NCBI GenBank assembly: GCA_951813295.1
Contig: CATOTI010000002.1
Location: 4,040,522 to 4,104,521, forward strand
DNA from: an uncultured Pseudomonadales bacterium
GTDB lineage: Bacteria; Pseudomonadota; Gammaproteobacteria; Pseudomonadales; Azotimanducaceae
Direction of reading: 5' to 3'
Length of the DNA stretch: 64,000 nucleotides
Shown: positions 51,600 to 60,330 of the stretch, piece after piece
Layout: every line of letters starts with the position of its first letter
Position numbering within the stretch: position 1 is the first letter of the stretch
Translations under genes and position numbers: made by a program
The notes under the pieces: generated by a model
Database searches by the model: none
What the model was told of the DNA's origin: nothing
What the model saw: the letters and a program-made list of their open reading frames with translations, nothing else

Positions 51600-53255
51600 G
51601 TGGTGACAGAAACCCATCAGGGTGGGCCGGATCTGGACGCGATCGTGATCGGCGCTGGTTTCTCTGGCCTCGGCATGCTCCGGCGGCTTCGCGACGAGAT
51701 GGGACTCTCGGTAAGAGTGTTCGAGAAAGGCGATGGCGTCGGCGGCACCTGGTACTGGAATCGCTACCCGGGCGCGCGCTGCGACTCGGAAAGCTACCTC
51801 TATTGCTTCTCGTTCTCTGACGAACTGCTGCAGGACTGGAGCTGGAGCGGAAAGTATCCCGAACAGCCGGAGATCCTCTCGTATCTCGAGCACGTTGCCG
51901 AACGCTTCGATCTCGAACGCAATATTCAGTTTTCGACTGCGGTAACCGCGGCCCACTTCGACGAGGCGCACGGATTCTGGCGCGTGAAGACCGATCGGGG
52001 TGACACCGTCACGTGCCGGTATTTGATCAGCGGTATCGGCTGTATCTCGACCGGTAACGTGCCTGATATTCCCGGGCTCGATACCTTTCAGGGGGCGTGG
52101 CACCACACCGGCGCCTGGCCGCACGACGGGGTCGCCTTCGAAGGCAAACGAGTCGCGGTCATCGGTACGGGTTCGAGCGGTGTACAAGCCATTCCCGTGA
52201 TCGCGCAGACCGCTGAACACGTGACGGTCTACCAACGCACCGCCCAGTTCACGATTCCGGCGCGTCACGGCACGGTCGACCGGCGTCTCATCGAAGAAGA
52301 GGTCAAGCCGAACTACGCGTCGATCCTCGAAGCGGCACGCCACTCGGCGGGAGGTGTACCGGCCGAGTTCTCGGCGCGCTCGGCTTTTGACGTGAGCGAT
52401 GAGGAACGCCACGAGATCTACGAACGCCTCTGGGCGAATGGCGGCCACAAGTTCCTTTTCAGCGCGTTTGGTGACATCACCACGGATCTGGATGCCAACG
52501 CGACGGCGTCCGACTTCATCCGCGACAAGATTCGCGAGACCGTCGACGACCCGGAGACGGCGCGAAAGCTGTTACCGACGGATCATCCGCTCGCGTCGAA
52601 GCGCCCCTTGATCGACACGGACTATTTCGACACCTACAACCGCGACAACGTCGAATTGATCACGCTCAAGGAAGATCCGATCGAGGCGATCACGGAAACG
52701 GGGGTCCGCACCGAATCCGGCGAACGCGACTTCGACATCATCGTGTTCGCGACCGGCTTCGACGCGATGACGGGAAGCTTCTTCAAGATGGATATCCGCG
52801 GTCGGAACGGCGCGGCGCTCACCGATGCCTGGTCGGCCGGACCACGCACCTACCTCGGGGTGCAAAGCGCGGGTTTCCCGAACTTCTTCATGATCACGGG
52901 ACCAGGTAGCCCCTCGGTGCTTTCCAACATGCCCGTCTCGATCGAGCAGCACATCGAGTGGATCGGTGATCTCATCGAGACGATGTGTACGCAAGATCGG
53001 TACGTCGTCGAACCCTCGCTCGTCGCCCAGGACGACTGGGTCGCGCACGTCAACGACGTGGCCAGTCAGACGCTCTACATGCACGGCAATTCCTGGTACC
53101 TCGGCGCGAACATCCCGGGCAAACCGCGTGTTTTCATGCCGTATGTCGGCGGCGTCGGGGTGTATCGTGAACACTGTGAGGGCGTCGCGGCGGCGGACTA
53201 CCCGGGTTTTACATTCGATGATGGCGCCGCTATCACGCAAACTGCGGCTGGTTGA
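51600..53255 (+). CDS. Flavin-containing Baeyer-Villiger-type monooxygenase
   Basis: A 551-aa FAD/NADPH monooxygenase. The FAD motif IGAGFSGLG is at residues of about 17-25, the NADPH motif IGTGSSGVQ is near 188, and the BVMO fingerprint FxGxxxHxxxWP reads FQGAWHHTGAWP near 163. Such enzymes insert oxygen next to a ketone or oxidise N/S atoms. The start is a GTG after AGGAAGGGG. It opens a rightward run with the DUF6152-like gene 13 bases later, suggesting a catabolic role on a cyclic or steroid-like ketone (inference). Confidence 0.93.
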   Translation: MVTETHQGGPDLDAIVIGAGFSGLGMLRRLRDEMGLSVRVFEKGDGVGGTWYWNRYPGARCDSESYLYCFSFSDELLQDWSWSGKYPEQPEILSYLEHVAERFDLERNIQFSTAVTAAHFDEAHGFWRVKTDRGDTVTCRYLISGIGCISTGNVPDIPGLDTFQGAWHHTGAWPHDGVAFEGKRVAVIGTGSSGVQAIPVIAQTAEHVTVYQRTAQFTIPARHGTVDRRLIEEEVKPNYASILEAARHSAGGVPAEFSARSAFDVSDEERHEIYERLWANGGHKFLFSAFGDITTDLDANATASDFIRDKIRETVDDPETARKLLPTDHPLASKRPLIDTDYFDTYNRDNVELITLKEDPIEAITETGVRTESGERDFDIIVFATGFDAMTGSFFKMDIRGRNGAALTDAWSAGPRTYLGVQSAGFPNFFMITGPGSPSVLSNMPVSIEQHIEWIGDLIETMCTQDRYVVEPSLVAQDDWVAHVNDVASQTLYMHGNSWYLGANIPGKPRVFMPYVGGVGVYREHCEGVAAADYPGFTFDDGAAITQTAAG

Positions 53256-53267
53256 ACGGAGGTTTCG

Positions 53268-53705
53268 ATGAAAGCGCAAACGATTGTTGGTCTTTTCGTG
53301 CTGGTCGCACTCCTGGTGGGCGGTGGGGCGTATGCGCATCACGCGTTCTCCTCGGAGTTCGATGCGGATCGGCCTTTCACCGTCGAGGGCAAGGTCGTGA
53401 TGATCGAGTGGGTGAATCCGCATTGCTGGATTCATGTCGATGCGAAACTCGAGGACGGCACGGTCCAGCCGTGGATGATGGAAGGGGGAACACCCAACGC
53501 GCTTCTGCGCGCGGGGCTCACGCGCAGGATCCTGCCACCGGGCACGATGGTCACGGTACGTGGTTACCAAAGTAAGGATCCCGACTGCGACCCGAAATGT
53601 CGTGGTAGTGGCCGAGACATTCTTCTCGCCAATGGCGACCGGCTCTTCATGGGTTCATCGGGTGCCGGGGCGCCGCCGCGGGAGGCGCGAGCGATCGACG
53701 AATAG
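53268..53705 (+). CDS. Exported DUF6152-family protein
   Basis: A 145-aa exported protein: a signal peptide (LFVLVALLVGGGAYA) followed by HHAFSSEFDADRPFTVEGKV and WVNPHCWIHVDAK, the His-rich text typical of DUF6152. The function is unknown; the His pair after the signal could bind metal. It starts after GGAGG, 13 bases behind the monooxygenase. Its family is often found with the following two types of exported protein. Confidence 0.85.
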   Translation: MKAQTIVGLFVLVALLVGGGAYAHHAFSSEFDADRPFTVEGKVVMIEWVNPHCWIHVDAKLEDGTVQPWMMEGGTPNALLRAGLTRRILPPGTMVTVRGYQSKDPDCDPKCRGSGRDILLANGDRLFMGSSGAGAPPREARAIDE

Positions 53706-53776
53706 ATTCGCCAGAGCCTTAGGCGCACCGTCGTGGGGAGCGACGTCACGATGCAAAAAGATAGACGAGGGGAAAC

Positions 53777-54607
53777 GTGAATAAGATCAAACTGCGAGCG
53801 ATGGCGGTCTCGACGGGGCTTCTCCTGTTGTTGTCCGCTTGTGCTCCGCCGGCCGAAGAGCCGGTTGTCGAAGAGGTGGCCGCCGGACTGCCAGACTTGA
53901 ACGGGGTCTGGCAGGCGATGAACACGGCGCATTGGGATCTCGAAGGTCACCACGCGCGCAAGACGCCCGTCACCGATACGCTCGGCGCGCTCGCCGCCAT
54001 TCCGGCGGGCGACAGTGTTGTCGTCGGCGGGTCGATTCCGTATCAGGCCTGGGCGCTCGAACAACGCAACGAGAACCGGGAGCACTGGAATCGGCGCGAT
54101 CGAGCGGTCGGGTGCTTCATTCCCGGCATCCCAAGACTCACCTATATGCCGCTGCCGTTTCATATCGTGCAGTCGGATTCGAAGGTCTTCATCGCCTACG
54201 AGTGGGGTAGCAACAGCCGGCTGATCCACCTGGATCGACCTGGCACCGAAGCGGAACTGCCGTCCTGGATGGGGTATTCACTCGGTCGATTCGAGGGCGA
54301 CACCCTGGTCGTCGAAGTCTCGGATCAGATGAAGGACACCTGGTTCGATGCGTCGGGGAACTTCCACGGCGAAAACCTCAAGGTGACCGAACGGTATACC
54401 CCGATGGGCCCGAACCACCTCCGCTACGAGGCGACGATCGAGGATCCGGACGTGTTCACGGAGCCTTGGACGATCAGCATGCCGCTCTACCGGCGTATGG
54501 AAGAAAACGCGCGCGTTCTCGAATTCAAATGTGTCGAGTTCGGCGAAGACGTGATGTATGGCCACCTCCGTCGTGGGGTGAAGAAAGATCCGGCGACGGA
54601 TTACTAG
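53777..54607 (+). CDS. Lipoprotein of unknown function, paralogue A
   Basis: A 276-aa lipoprotein (lipobox LSAC, Cys near 16; GTG start). It begins LPDLNGVWQAMNTAHWD and has the text SLGRFEGDTLVVEVSD and PNHLRYEATIEDPDVFTEPW. The following protein has parallel text (TGQWDGDTFVV; DTLEYEWTINDPETFEAPY), so the two are paralogues with the same fold. I do not know a described function for the family. It probably sits at the inner or outer membrane next to the DUF6152 product. Confidence 0.8.
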   Translation: MNKIKLRAMAVSTGLLLLLSACAPPAEEPVVEEVAAGLPDLNGVWQAMNTAHWDLEGHHARKTPVTDTLGALAAIPAGDSVVVGGSIPYQAWALEQRNENREHWNRRDRAVGCFIPGIPRLTYMPLPFHIVQSDSKVFIAYEWGSNSRLIHLDRPGTEAELPSWMGYSLGRFEGDTLVVEVSDQMKDTWFDASGNFHGENLKVTERYTPMGPNHLRYEATIEDPDVFTEPWTISMPLYRRMEENARVLEFKCVEFGEDVMYGHLRRGVKKDPATDY

Positions 54608-54616
54608 GAGATCGAC

Positions 54617-55624
54617 ATGAGCGTTCAGCGAATGAAAACGAGTCTCGCGGCGGTATCGATCGCCGCGGCCGTCGCGCTCACGGGCGCGGACGCGGGGAGT
54701 GATGTCCCGATGACATCGTTCGGCAAGCCGAGCCTGCAGGGAACGTGGGACTTTCGCACGGCGACACCCATGCAGCGTCCGGAGCGGTGGAAGGATCAGG
54801 AGTATCTGTCTGAAGAAGAGATCGCCGAGATCGAGCAGTCGATCCTCGACGGTCGCGAGCGCGCGCGGGAGGCGGAAGGCGATCTTCGTGGTGGTGGCGG
54901 TCAGAGCGACGTGGACGTCGGCTACAACTCGGGTTTTCTCGAGTTGGGCTCGACCTGGACGAAGTCGCGGCGAACCTCGCTCATCGTCGACCCGCCCAAT
55001 GGTCGGATGCCGGCGCGCCTGCCGGAATCGCGTGAACGTGAAGCGCCCTACGTCGCGATGCAGGGACTATCCCCCGCCGGGCCGGAGCAGCGGAGCCTCA
55101 CCGACCGATGCATTCTCGGCTTCAACGCGAGCCCCATGACGTCGGGGGCGTACAACAACATCATGCAGATCGTGCAGTCCGAGAGCCATGTCGCGATCCA
55201 GGTCGAGATGGTCAACGACCACCGCGTGATTCCGACCAACGGCGGCGCACCCGTTGATGAAAACATGCGCTTCTACAAGGGACATTCGACGGGGCAGTGG
55301 GACGGTGACACCTTCGTCGTCACCACGTCGAACTACAAAGAGCACGCGGAGCCGCAGGGCACGGGACCGATGGTCGTACTCACCGAGCGCTTCAAGCGGC
55401 TCGACTTCGATACGCTCGAGTATGAGTGGACGATCAACGATCCGGAGACCTTCGAGGCACCGTACACGGTGCGCCAGGAGTTCAACCGCACGGACGACGA
55501 CGTCTACGAGTACGCCTGTCACGAGGGCAACTACTCGATGCCGCTGGTGCTGCGTGCCGCACGTAAACTCGAACTCGAAGGCAAGACGGACGACGATTGG
55601 ATGCCGAGTTGGCATAAACGGTAG
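54617..55624 (+). CDS. Exported protein of unknown function, paralogue B
   Basis: A 335-aa protein with a signal peptide (AAVSIAAAVALTGADAG). It starts with GKPSLQGTWDFRTATP and has the same core as the preceding lipoprotein (WDGDTFVVTTSNYK, LTERFKRLDFDTLEYEWTI, VYEYACHEGNYSMPL). ACHEGN resembles but is not a CxxCH heme site. The ribosome-binding site AGGAG precedes the ATG and the gap to paralogue A is nine bases, so the two are co-transcribed. Confidence 0.8.
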   Translation: MSVQRMKTSLAAVSIAAAVALTGADAGSDVPMTSFGKPSLQGTWDFRTATPMQRPERWKDQEYLSEEEIAEIEQSILDGRERAREAEGDLRGGGGQSDVDVGYNSGFLELGSTWTKSRRTSLIVDPPNGRMPARLPESREREAPYVAMQGLSPAGPEQRSLTDRCILGFNASPMTSGAYNNIMQIVQSESHVAIQVEMVNDHRVIPTNGGAPVDENMRFYKGHSTGQWDGDTFVVTTSNYKEHAEPQGTGPMVVLTERFKRLDFDTLEYEWTINDPETFEAPYTVRQEFNRTDDDVYEYACHEGNYSMPLVLRAARKLELEGKTDDDWMPSWHKR

Positions 55625-55667
55625 TCGGTCTGGTGATGGTTGAACCGATGAGTCGGCTCCGCGAGCG

Positions 55668-56249
55668 ATGAACGAGCTGCTTCTAAGATTCGCTCAGTGG
55701 ATCGATACGCAATCGTTCAGTACCGGCTTGCACGAGTCGTACTACCTCTACTCGTGGATCGAAACGACCCACGTTCTGACCCTGATGGTCTTTCTCGGCA
55801 TGTTGGCGGTGATCGACCTGCGCATGCTGGGCGTGGCATTCACGAACGTGCGGGCATCGACGATCGCCGAAAAGCTGGATCGACCGATGATCATCGGCTT
55901 CATCGTGATGGTCATCACCGGACTTTTTCTCTTCTATGCCATTCCCGTTCGTACCACGCAGAGTCTCTGGTTTCGCATCAAGGTCGTGCTGTTGATCGCG
56001 GCGGGTATCAACGCCTTCCTCTTTCGCGCGCGTATGCAGGCCTCGGTCTCGACGTGGGATCTCGATCCCAAACCACCCAGTCACATCCGTATGGGCGCGA
56101 CGTTGTCGCTCGTTTTCTGGGCGGGCGTCGTCTTTACCGGCCGGGCGATCGCCTACGACTGGTTCGACTGTCACAAGGACATCCCGAGCTGGGTCGGGGT
56201 CGCTGCGGGATGCGTCGCTGACGCGGAACTTGCGATGGCGTCACCGTAG
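55668..56249 (+). CDS. DUF6644-type integral membrane protein
   Basis: A 193-aa protein with about four or five membrane helices (near 20-50, 75-100, 105-125, 140-165). It keeps histidines within or near helices (TTHVLTLMVF) that could bind b-type heme, though this is a guess. It shares topology and the text LRMLGVAFTNV with the next protein (LRLLGVLMTNV), so they are paralogous subunits. The neighbour starts one base after its stop. Confidence 0.8.
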   Translation: MNELLLRFAQWIDTQSFSTGLHESYYLYSWIETTHVLTLMVFLGMLAVIDLRMLGVAFTNVRASTIAEKLDRPMIIGFIVMVITGLFLFYAIPVRTTQSLWFRIKVVLLIAAGINAFLFRARMQASVSTWDLDPKPPSHIRMGATLSLVFWAGVVFTGRAIAYDWFDCHKDIPSWVGVAAGCVADAELAMASP

Positions 56250-56726
56250 ATGGACGTTCTTTCATTCTTCGAATGGTTCGATGGAACGCTACTCGCCGAT
56301 GTGGCGAAGGCTTACGGCGGCGTTTTTGCCGTGGTTCAGATGTTCCATCTCATCGCCCTGGCGCTCCTGGGCGGATCGGTACTCGTGAGTGACTTGCGTT
56401 TACTTGGAGTCTTGATGACGAACGTGTCGAGCAATGTCGTCGTCGAGCAGACGCATCGGCTCTTCAACGTCGCCCTCGCCGTGATCATCGCCTCGGGAAT
56501 CTTCATGAGCGCTGCCGTGGCCATGAAGCTCTACTACAACGAAATGTATTGGGCGAAGATGGCGGGCCTCGCGATCGGCATCATCTTCGTTTACGCGATC
56601 AAGATGCCGCTCCTGCGTCAGAACCATGAGACGCTGGCGAACTCGACCGTGAAAGCGGTAGCGGCCGCGTCGATCGTGATCTGGTTTTCCGTCGCCGCTT
56701 GCGGTCGTTGGATCGGTTTCTCATGA
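56250..56726 (+). CDS. DUF6644-type integral membrane protein, second subunit
   Basis: A 158-aa protein with four predicted helices and the text MFHLIALALLGGSVLVSDL and NVALAVIIASGIFMSA. It is a paralogue of the preceding membrane protein. Conserved histidines (QMFHLIALA; EQTHRLFNV) on the membrane face would suit heme ligation. Its stop overlaps the ATG of a 47-aa membrane peptide. Confidence 0.8.
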   Translation: MDVLSFFEWFDGTLLADVAKAYGGVFAVVQMFHLIALALLGGSVLVSDLRLLGVLMTNVSSNVVVEQTHRLFNVALAVIIASGIFMSAAVAMKLYYNEMYWAKMAGLAIGIIFVYAIKMPLLRQNHETLANSTVKAVAAASIVIWFSVAACGRWIGFS

Positions 56727-56866
56727 GTAGCGAGGACAAAGTGAAACGTAGTCGTCGAGAGACCGTGGCGGTCGCCGTGTCGGCGGCGATTCTCTTAGGT
56801 GCCGTCGTGTTCTGGGCCGGTCAGATCGGCGATGTCATCGAGATGTTGACGATCGCGTACGGCTAG
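56723..56866 (+). CDS. Small single-helix membrane protein, 47 aa
   Basis: An ORF overlapping the preceding stop by ATGA (56723-56726) and ending at TAG 56864-56866. It encodes a basic N-terminus (EDKVKRSRRETVAV), one hydrophobic helix (AVSAAILLGAVVFWAG) and an acidic tail. Positive-inside charge and tight coupling to two membrane proteins support a small accessory subunit. Confidence 0.65.
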   Translation: MSSEDKVKRSRRETVAVAVSAAILLGAVVFWAGQIGDVIEMLTIAYG

Positions 56867-56910
56867 TGAGCGCCGTGGGCATCCCGAGACACGGGGCCTG
56901 AGATCGGTCG

Positions 56911-57438
56911 ATGATGAGTCGCCGCGAACTGATCCTGATCATCGTAGTCGTCGGCGGAATCACTGTGCCCCTCGCGGGATGGGGCGTCATCGAATACACG
57001 AACAGCAACGCATTTTGCACATCGTGCCATTCGATGAACGTGGTCGCGGCGGAGTACTACGAATCGGTCCATTTCGTAAACACATCAGGCGTTCGCGCGA
57101 CGTGTGCCGACTGTCACGTGCCGAAGGAAATCGGCCCGCTCATGCTGGCAAAGGTCATGGCCGCGAAGGACGTCTACCACGAAATTGCCGGGACGATCGA
57201 AACGCCGGAACGTTTCGAGCAACACCGTTGGCGCCTCGCCAATCTCGTCTGGGACAAGATGACGGCGAGCGACTCTCGCGAGTGTCGCAACTGCCATTCA
57301 CTCGAAGCGATGGACCTGGCGGCTCAGGATACGCGCACCGCGCGTCGGCACGAGCGGGCCCAACGAACCGGCCAGACCTGTGTGGCTTGTCATCGTGGCG
57401 TCGCGCATGTCGAACCGGATCCGCCGCTCGAAGAATGA
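56911..57438 (+). CDS. NapC/NirT/CymA-like tetraheme cytochrome c
   Basis: A 175-aa protein with an N-terminal membrane anchor (LILIIVVVGGITVPLAG) and four heme c sites: CTSCH followed by SMN (the first heme of the NapC/NrfH/CymA type is CxxCHxM), CADCH, CRNCH and CVACH. Length and heme count match CymA (187 aa, four hemes), the inner-membrane quinol dehydrogenase that feeds periplasmic and outer-membrane cytochromes. It lies 44 bases downstream of the small membrane peptide and upstream of an MtrA/MtrB-type pair. Confidence 0.9.
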   Translation: MMSRRELILIIVVVGGITVPLAGWGVIEYTNSNAFCTSCHSMNVVAAEYYESVHFVNTSGVRATCADCHVPKEIGPLMLAKVMAAKDVYHEIAGTIETPERFEQHRWRLANLVWDKMTASDSRECRNCHSLEAMDLAAQDTRTARRHERAQRTGQTCVACHRGVAHVEPDPPLEE

Positions 57439-57457
57439 GCGCGGTTTTGCTGGACCG

Positions 57458-58039
57458 CTAGTTCGGGCCGCCGACGTAGTACTCGAGCAACGCTGCCTTG
57501 TCGGCGGTTTTCAAGGTCTCGTATTTCTCTTTCATTTTGTCGGCCATACGCCTCGCACCCGAGTCGAAGTCGGCGAACTGGCGGGTAAGATAATCGCGCC
57601 ACTGACCGGCCAGGAGGGCGAGATCGTCTTCGGGTTCGGTGCCGCCCGCCGTATGGCACTTGGTGCATTTCACGTCGTGGATCTGTCCTCCGCGCGCCGC
57701 GAGCTGGGCGTCGAAATCTTGCGTCTGTGGTGTCCAGGTCTGCTCGCTGAAGTAAAGCGCGACCTCGTCGATTTCATCGAGCGTGAGGGCCTGACTGATA
57801 GCGACCATCGACGTCGTCGTCCCGTCCGGTAGTTCGAGTTCGCGCTCCGGGCGAAAACCGTTGCGGTAGCTGTCAAGAAGGTCGAGGAACGCGAACTCGG
57901 AAAAGCCCGCAATCATCGGTATGTCCGGGTCGTCGCTCACCCCCGCTTCGCCATGACAGCTGGTGCATTTTTCGACGACGTCCGAGGCGAGAGCGACCGG
58001 TGCCGCGAGAACGAGCGCGGTGACGAGTGATCGGATCAA
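57458..58039 (-). CDS. Diheme cytochrome c4-like periplasmic protein
   Basis: A 193-aa exported protein (signal ending near residue 18) with two heme sites, CTSCH near residue 24 and CTKCH near residue 124, in the two-domain arrangement of cytochrome c4. Candidate distal Met ligands are PMIAGF and the MADKMKEKY region. It would shuttle electrons in the periplasm, here plausibly between the CymA-like and MtrA-like proteins. It is encoded on the opposite strand to both, converging with the tetraheme gene. Confidence 0.88.
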   Translation of the reverse strand: MIRSLVTALVLAAPVALASDVVEKCTSCHGEAGVSDDPDIPMIAGFSEFAFLDLLDSYRNGFRPERELELPDGTTTSMVAISQALTLDEIDEVALYFSEQTWTPQTQDFDAQLAARGGQIHDVKCTKCHTAGGTEPEDDLALLAGQWRDYLTRQFADFDSGARRMADKMKEKYETLKTADKAALLEYYVGGPN

Positions 58040-58040
58040 T

Positions 58041-59126
58041 TCAGTTGTCCAACGCGCCTTCGGTAATCCACGTGCGGATCGAATCGATCTGGGCTTGGGT
58101 CAGCATTCCACCGACCGGCATGCGTGACGTCCCGTTGCCTTCGATCTTACGAATGAGCCAGCTATTGTCTGGGTCGCCGGGTTCGACGATGTTCAGGGAG
58201 GACTGGCTGCTGGCGACGTTGACTGTGGATGAGAACGTGTTTCCAGCAACGAGGCTTGGTGTTTGAGGTCCGCCGTGACAAAAGGATGTCGCGCAGGTGG
58301 GCGTGAAGATCGATTGTTGAACCGAGCTGAGCGTCACCGTGACCGCGGGTTCCGCCGCTTCACCGGTTTGTGACGGCGATAGGTTCGAAAGATAGCCACC
58401 CACTGCTTCGAGCAGGCTCAACACGATCGCGTCCTCGCTGGTGCTGACTTGCAGGCGCCACTTGCCTTGGCCGTCACCCAGCGCGCCGGTGAGGCCTTTT
58501 TCCGCGCTGCCTTCCTCCAGTTCGACCGAGAAAATTTCGACCGACGCCAGCGGATCGACCGTGAACGTGACGGTATTGCCTTGGACACCTGCGTCGTCGA
58601 ACCCTTCGACGGTGACCGTGTTCACTACGTTGGCCTGGTTGGAGATCCTCAAGCGGCTGACCTGGTTCGTGTTGCTACCCGGGTTGAAGACGTCGACCTC
58701 GTGCTCGCGTTGATTCGTCGAGGGCGTGATGGAGTGCATTGACGTCATGAAGCCTTCGGTTGTGCGGATGAAACCCATGGTCTTGACCGCTTCGTCGGCG
58801 CTGATCGTGAGTTGCCAGTTGCCTTCGCCGTCTCCGAATGCGCCGGTCAGGCCCTTGTTCGTGTTGCCAGCTTCGAGATCTTCGGAGTTGAACTGCTGCG
58901 CTGCGAAGGGCGCGATCGTGAACGTGATTTCACCCGCGGCTGCGTTACCGGCGTCGTCGACGCCCGTCACCGTGACGGCGGTCGTATTGGCGGAGAGGTT
59001 GATTACGCGAACGAACCCCTCCTGAATCATGTTCGATGCGGGTGGTACCAACGCGATCGTGTGTACGTCCGCGAGCGCCGATCCCGCGATGAACGCCGCC
59101 GCGATCGCGGCGAGCCGAACGTGAAT
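58041..59126 (-). CDS. Exported protein with CX4CH heme domain, no canonical start
   Basis: At least 336 aa. Two similar beta-rich segments come first (VRVINLSANTTAVTVTGVDD; SRLRISNQANVVNTVTVEGF, each followed by ...KGLTGA(F/L)GDG). The C-terminus is a cytochrome-like domain with a CX4CH site (CATSFCHGG), PGDPDNSWLIRKIEG and MPVGGMLTQAQ, as in planctomycete-type c domains. Upstream of the first ATG (59051), 25 more codons encode a convincing signal peptide (RLAAIAAAFIAGSALA), yet before the upstream TGA only ATT and similar codons are available. The start may be ATT at 59126, or the 5' end contains an error. It follows the diheme gene's region head-on, one base upstream of it. Confidence 0.72.
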   Translation of the reverse strand: MHVRLAAIAAAFIAGSALADVHTIALVPPASNMIQEGFVRVINLSANTTAVTVTGVDDAGNAAAGEITFTIAPFAAQQFNSEDLEAGNTNKGLTGAFGDGEGNWQLTISADEAVKTMGFIRTTEGFMTSMHSITPSTNQREHEVDVFNPGSNTNQVSRLRISNQANVVNTVTVEGFDDAGVQGNTVTFTVDPLASVEIFSVELEEGSAEKGLTGALGDGQGKWRLQVSTSEDAIVLSLLEAVGGYLSNLSPSQTGEAAEPAVTVTLSSVQQSIFTPTCATSFCHGGPQTPSLVAGNTFSSTVNVASSQSSLNIVEPGDPDNSWLIRKIEGNGTSRMPVGGMLTQAQIDSIRTWITEGALDN

Positions 59127-59349
59127 CCCTAATCAGTCTTTGCCTGCGCGTTTGGCGCAAAGATGCCTATCTCGAACTCCCACCACGGTACTCCCCCTCG
59201 TGTGTGCCGACGCCTATTCGACGTTCACTCGGTCGTCGAGTTCCATCGGTCGTCGGACACGGTTGTCATCTCACGATGTTATGCCGGGAAAATCATTGCC
59301 GCAGTATTGCTCTGGCGAGCTACGATCGTGTTGGGGTTTGGGGGAATAA

Positions 59350-60330
59350 GTGTTGAGAACGAGAGTTGGACGCATGTCATGCGTGATCGCTCGGACGATC
59401 GGGTTGCTTATTGTCGTTCTCGCGACGGCGAGCCCATCGGCGTCGGATCTCACGGATGTGGTGACGGCGAAGCTCAAGGCCGGTGAGTATTCACGCCGTG
59501 GCGCGGATACATGCCTTGCCTGTCACGACGACGCGGTCTTCTCGACGCTGGCGGTCTTCGAGAACCACCACGGCGACCCGTCGACACCCGGTTCACCGTT
59601 TTCGACAGGTCACGACTTTCCGGCCGGATTGCAGTGCGAGGCATGCCACGGGCCCGTCGGTGAGCACGGCCAGCAGACGTTGGCAGCGGGCGACGTGCGT
59701 GAACCCATGATTGCGTTTCGCCCAGGTGGCGTCGATCCGGCCGTGACGAACACGCTCTGTCTGGCGTGCCACGATGATGGGCAACGCATGAACTGGCACG
59801 TTTCGGCGCACGAGTCCGCTGACGTCTCCTGTGCCGGTTGTCACGCGATCCACCAGCGCGAGGATCCGGCGATCGGCCAGTCCAACGAGCAATGCGCGAC
59901 GTGTCATTTGCGTCAGGCCAGCGCATCGCTCATGCGCTCTGCGCATCCGCTGCGCCACGGCCAGATGCAGTGCATCGATTGTCACGATCCGCACGGCGAA
60001 GGTCCTGATTTTGTCGGCGTCAACGACACCTGTGTCGGCTGTCACGCCGAAAAACGCGGTCCTTTCCTGTTCGAACATGCCCCGGTCGTCGATGACTGCA
60101 CGACATGCCACGAACCCCACGGTTCGAATCAGCCGGCGATGCTCGTCAGGCGACCCCCGCAGCTTTGTCAGTCCTGTCATTCAGCGGCAGGACATCGCAA
60201 CTTCGCGCAGACCCCCGACGGACTCCCCGGCAATTCCCCGTCGCATTTCCTGCTGGCACGCGGTTGCACGAACTGCCACTCGGCCGTGCACGGATCGAAT
60301 CAACCCGATGGGATGTTGTTCCGGCGATGA
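59350..60330 (+). CDS. mtrA: MtrA/DmsE-type decaheme cytochrome c
   Basis: A 326-aa exported protein with ten CxxCH sites: CLACH, CEACH, CLACH, CAGCH, CATCH, CIDCH, CVGCH, CTTCH, CQSCH and CTNCH, spaced evenly as in MtrA/MtoA/DmsE (about 333 aa, ten hemes). MtrA-type proteins sit inside an outer-membrane barrel and carry electrons between periplasm and cell surface. The start GTG at 59350 follows GGGGGAA; an ATG at 59374 is an alternative. Its stop overlaps the ATG of the barrel gene (ATGA). The gene symbol is by family only. Confidence 0.92.
   Translation: MLRTRVGRMSCVIARTIGLLIVVLATASPSASDLTDVVTAKLKAGEYSRRGADTCLACHDDAVFSTLAVFENHHGDPSTPGSPFSTGHDFPAGLQCEACHGPVGEHGQQTLAAGDVREPMIAFRPGGVDPAVTNTLCLACHDDGQRMNWHVSAHESADVSCAGCHAIHQREDPAIGQSNEQCATCHLRQASASLMRSAHPLRHGQMQCIDCHDPHGEGPDFVGVNDTCVGCHAEKRGPFLFEHAPVVDDCTTCHEPHGSNQPAMLVRRPPQLCQSCHSAAGHRNFAQTPDGLPGNSPSHFLLARGCTNCHSAVHGSNQPDGMLFRR

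Noticed and set aside
59140..59349. Short plus-strand frames between the CX4CH and decaheme genes
   Set aside because: They overlap each other, have no ribosome-binding site and no protein-like composition; the gap more likely holds divergent promoters.
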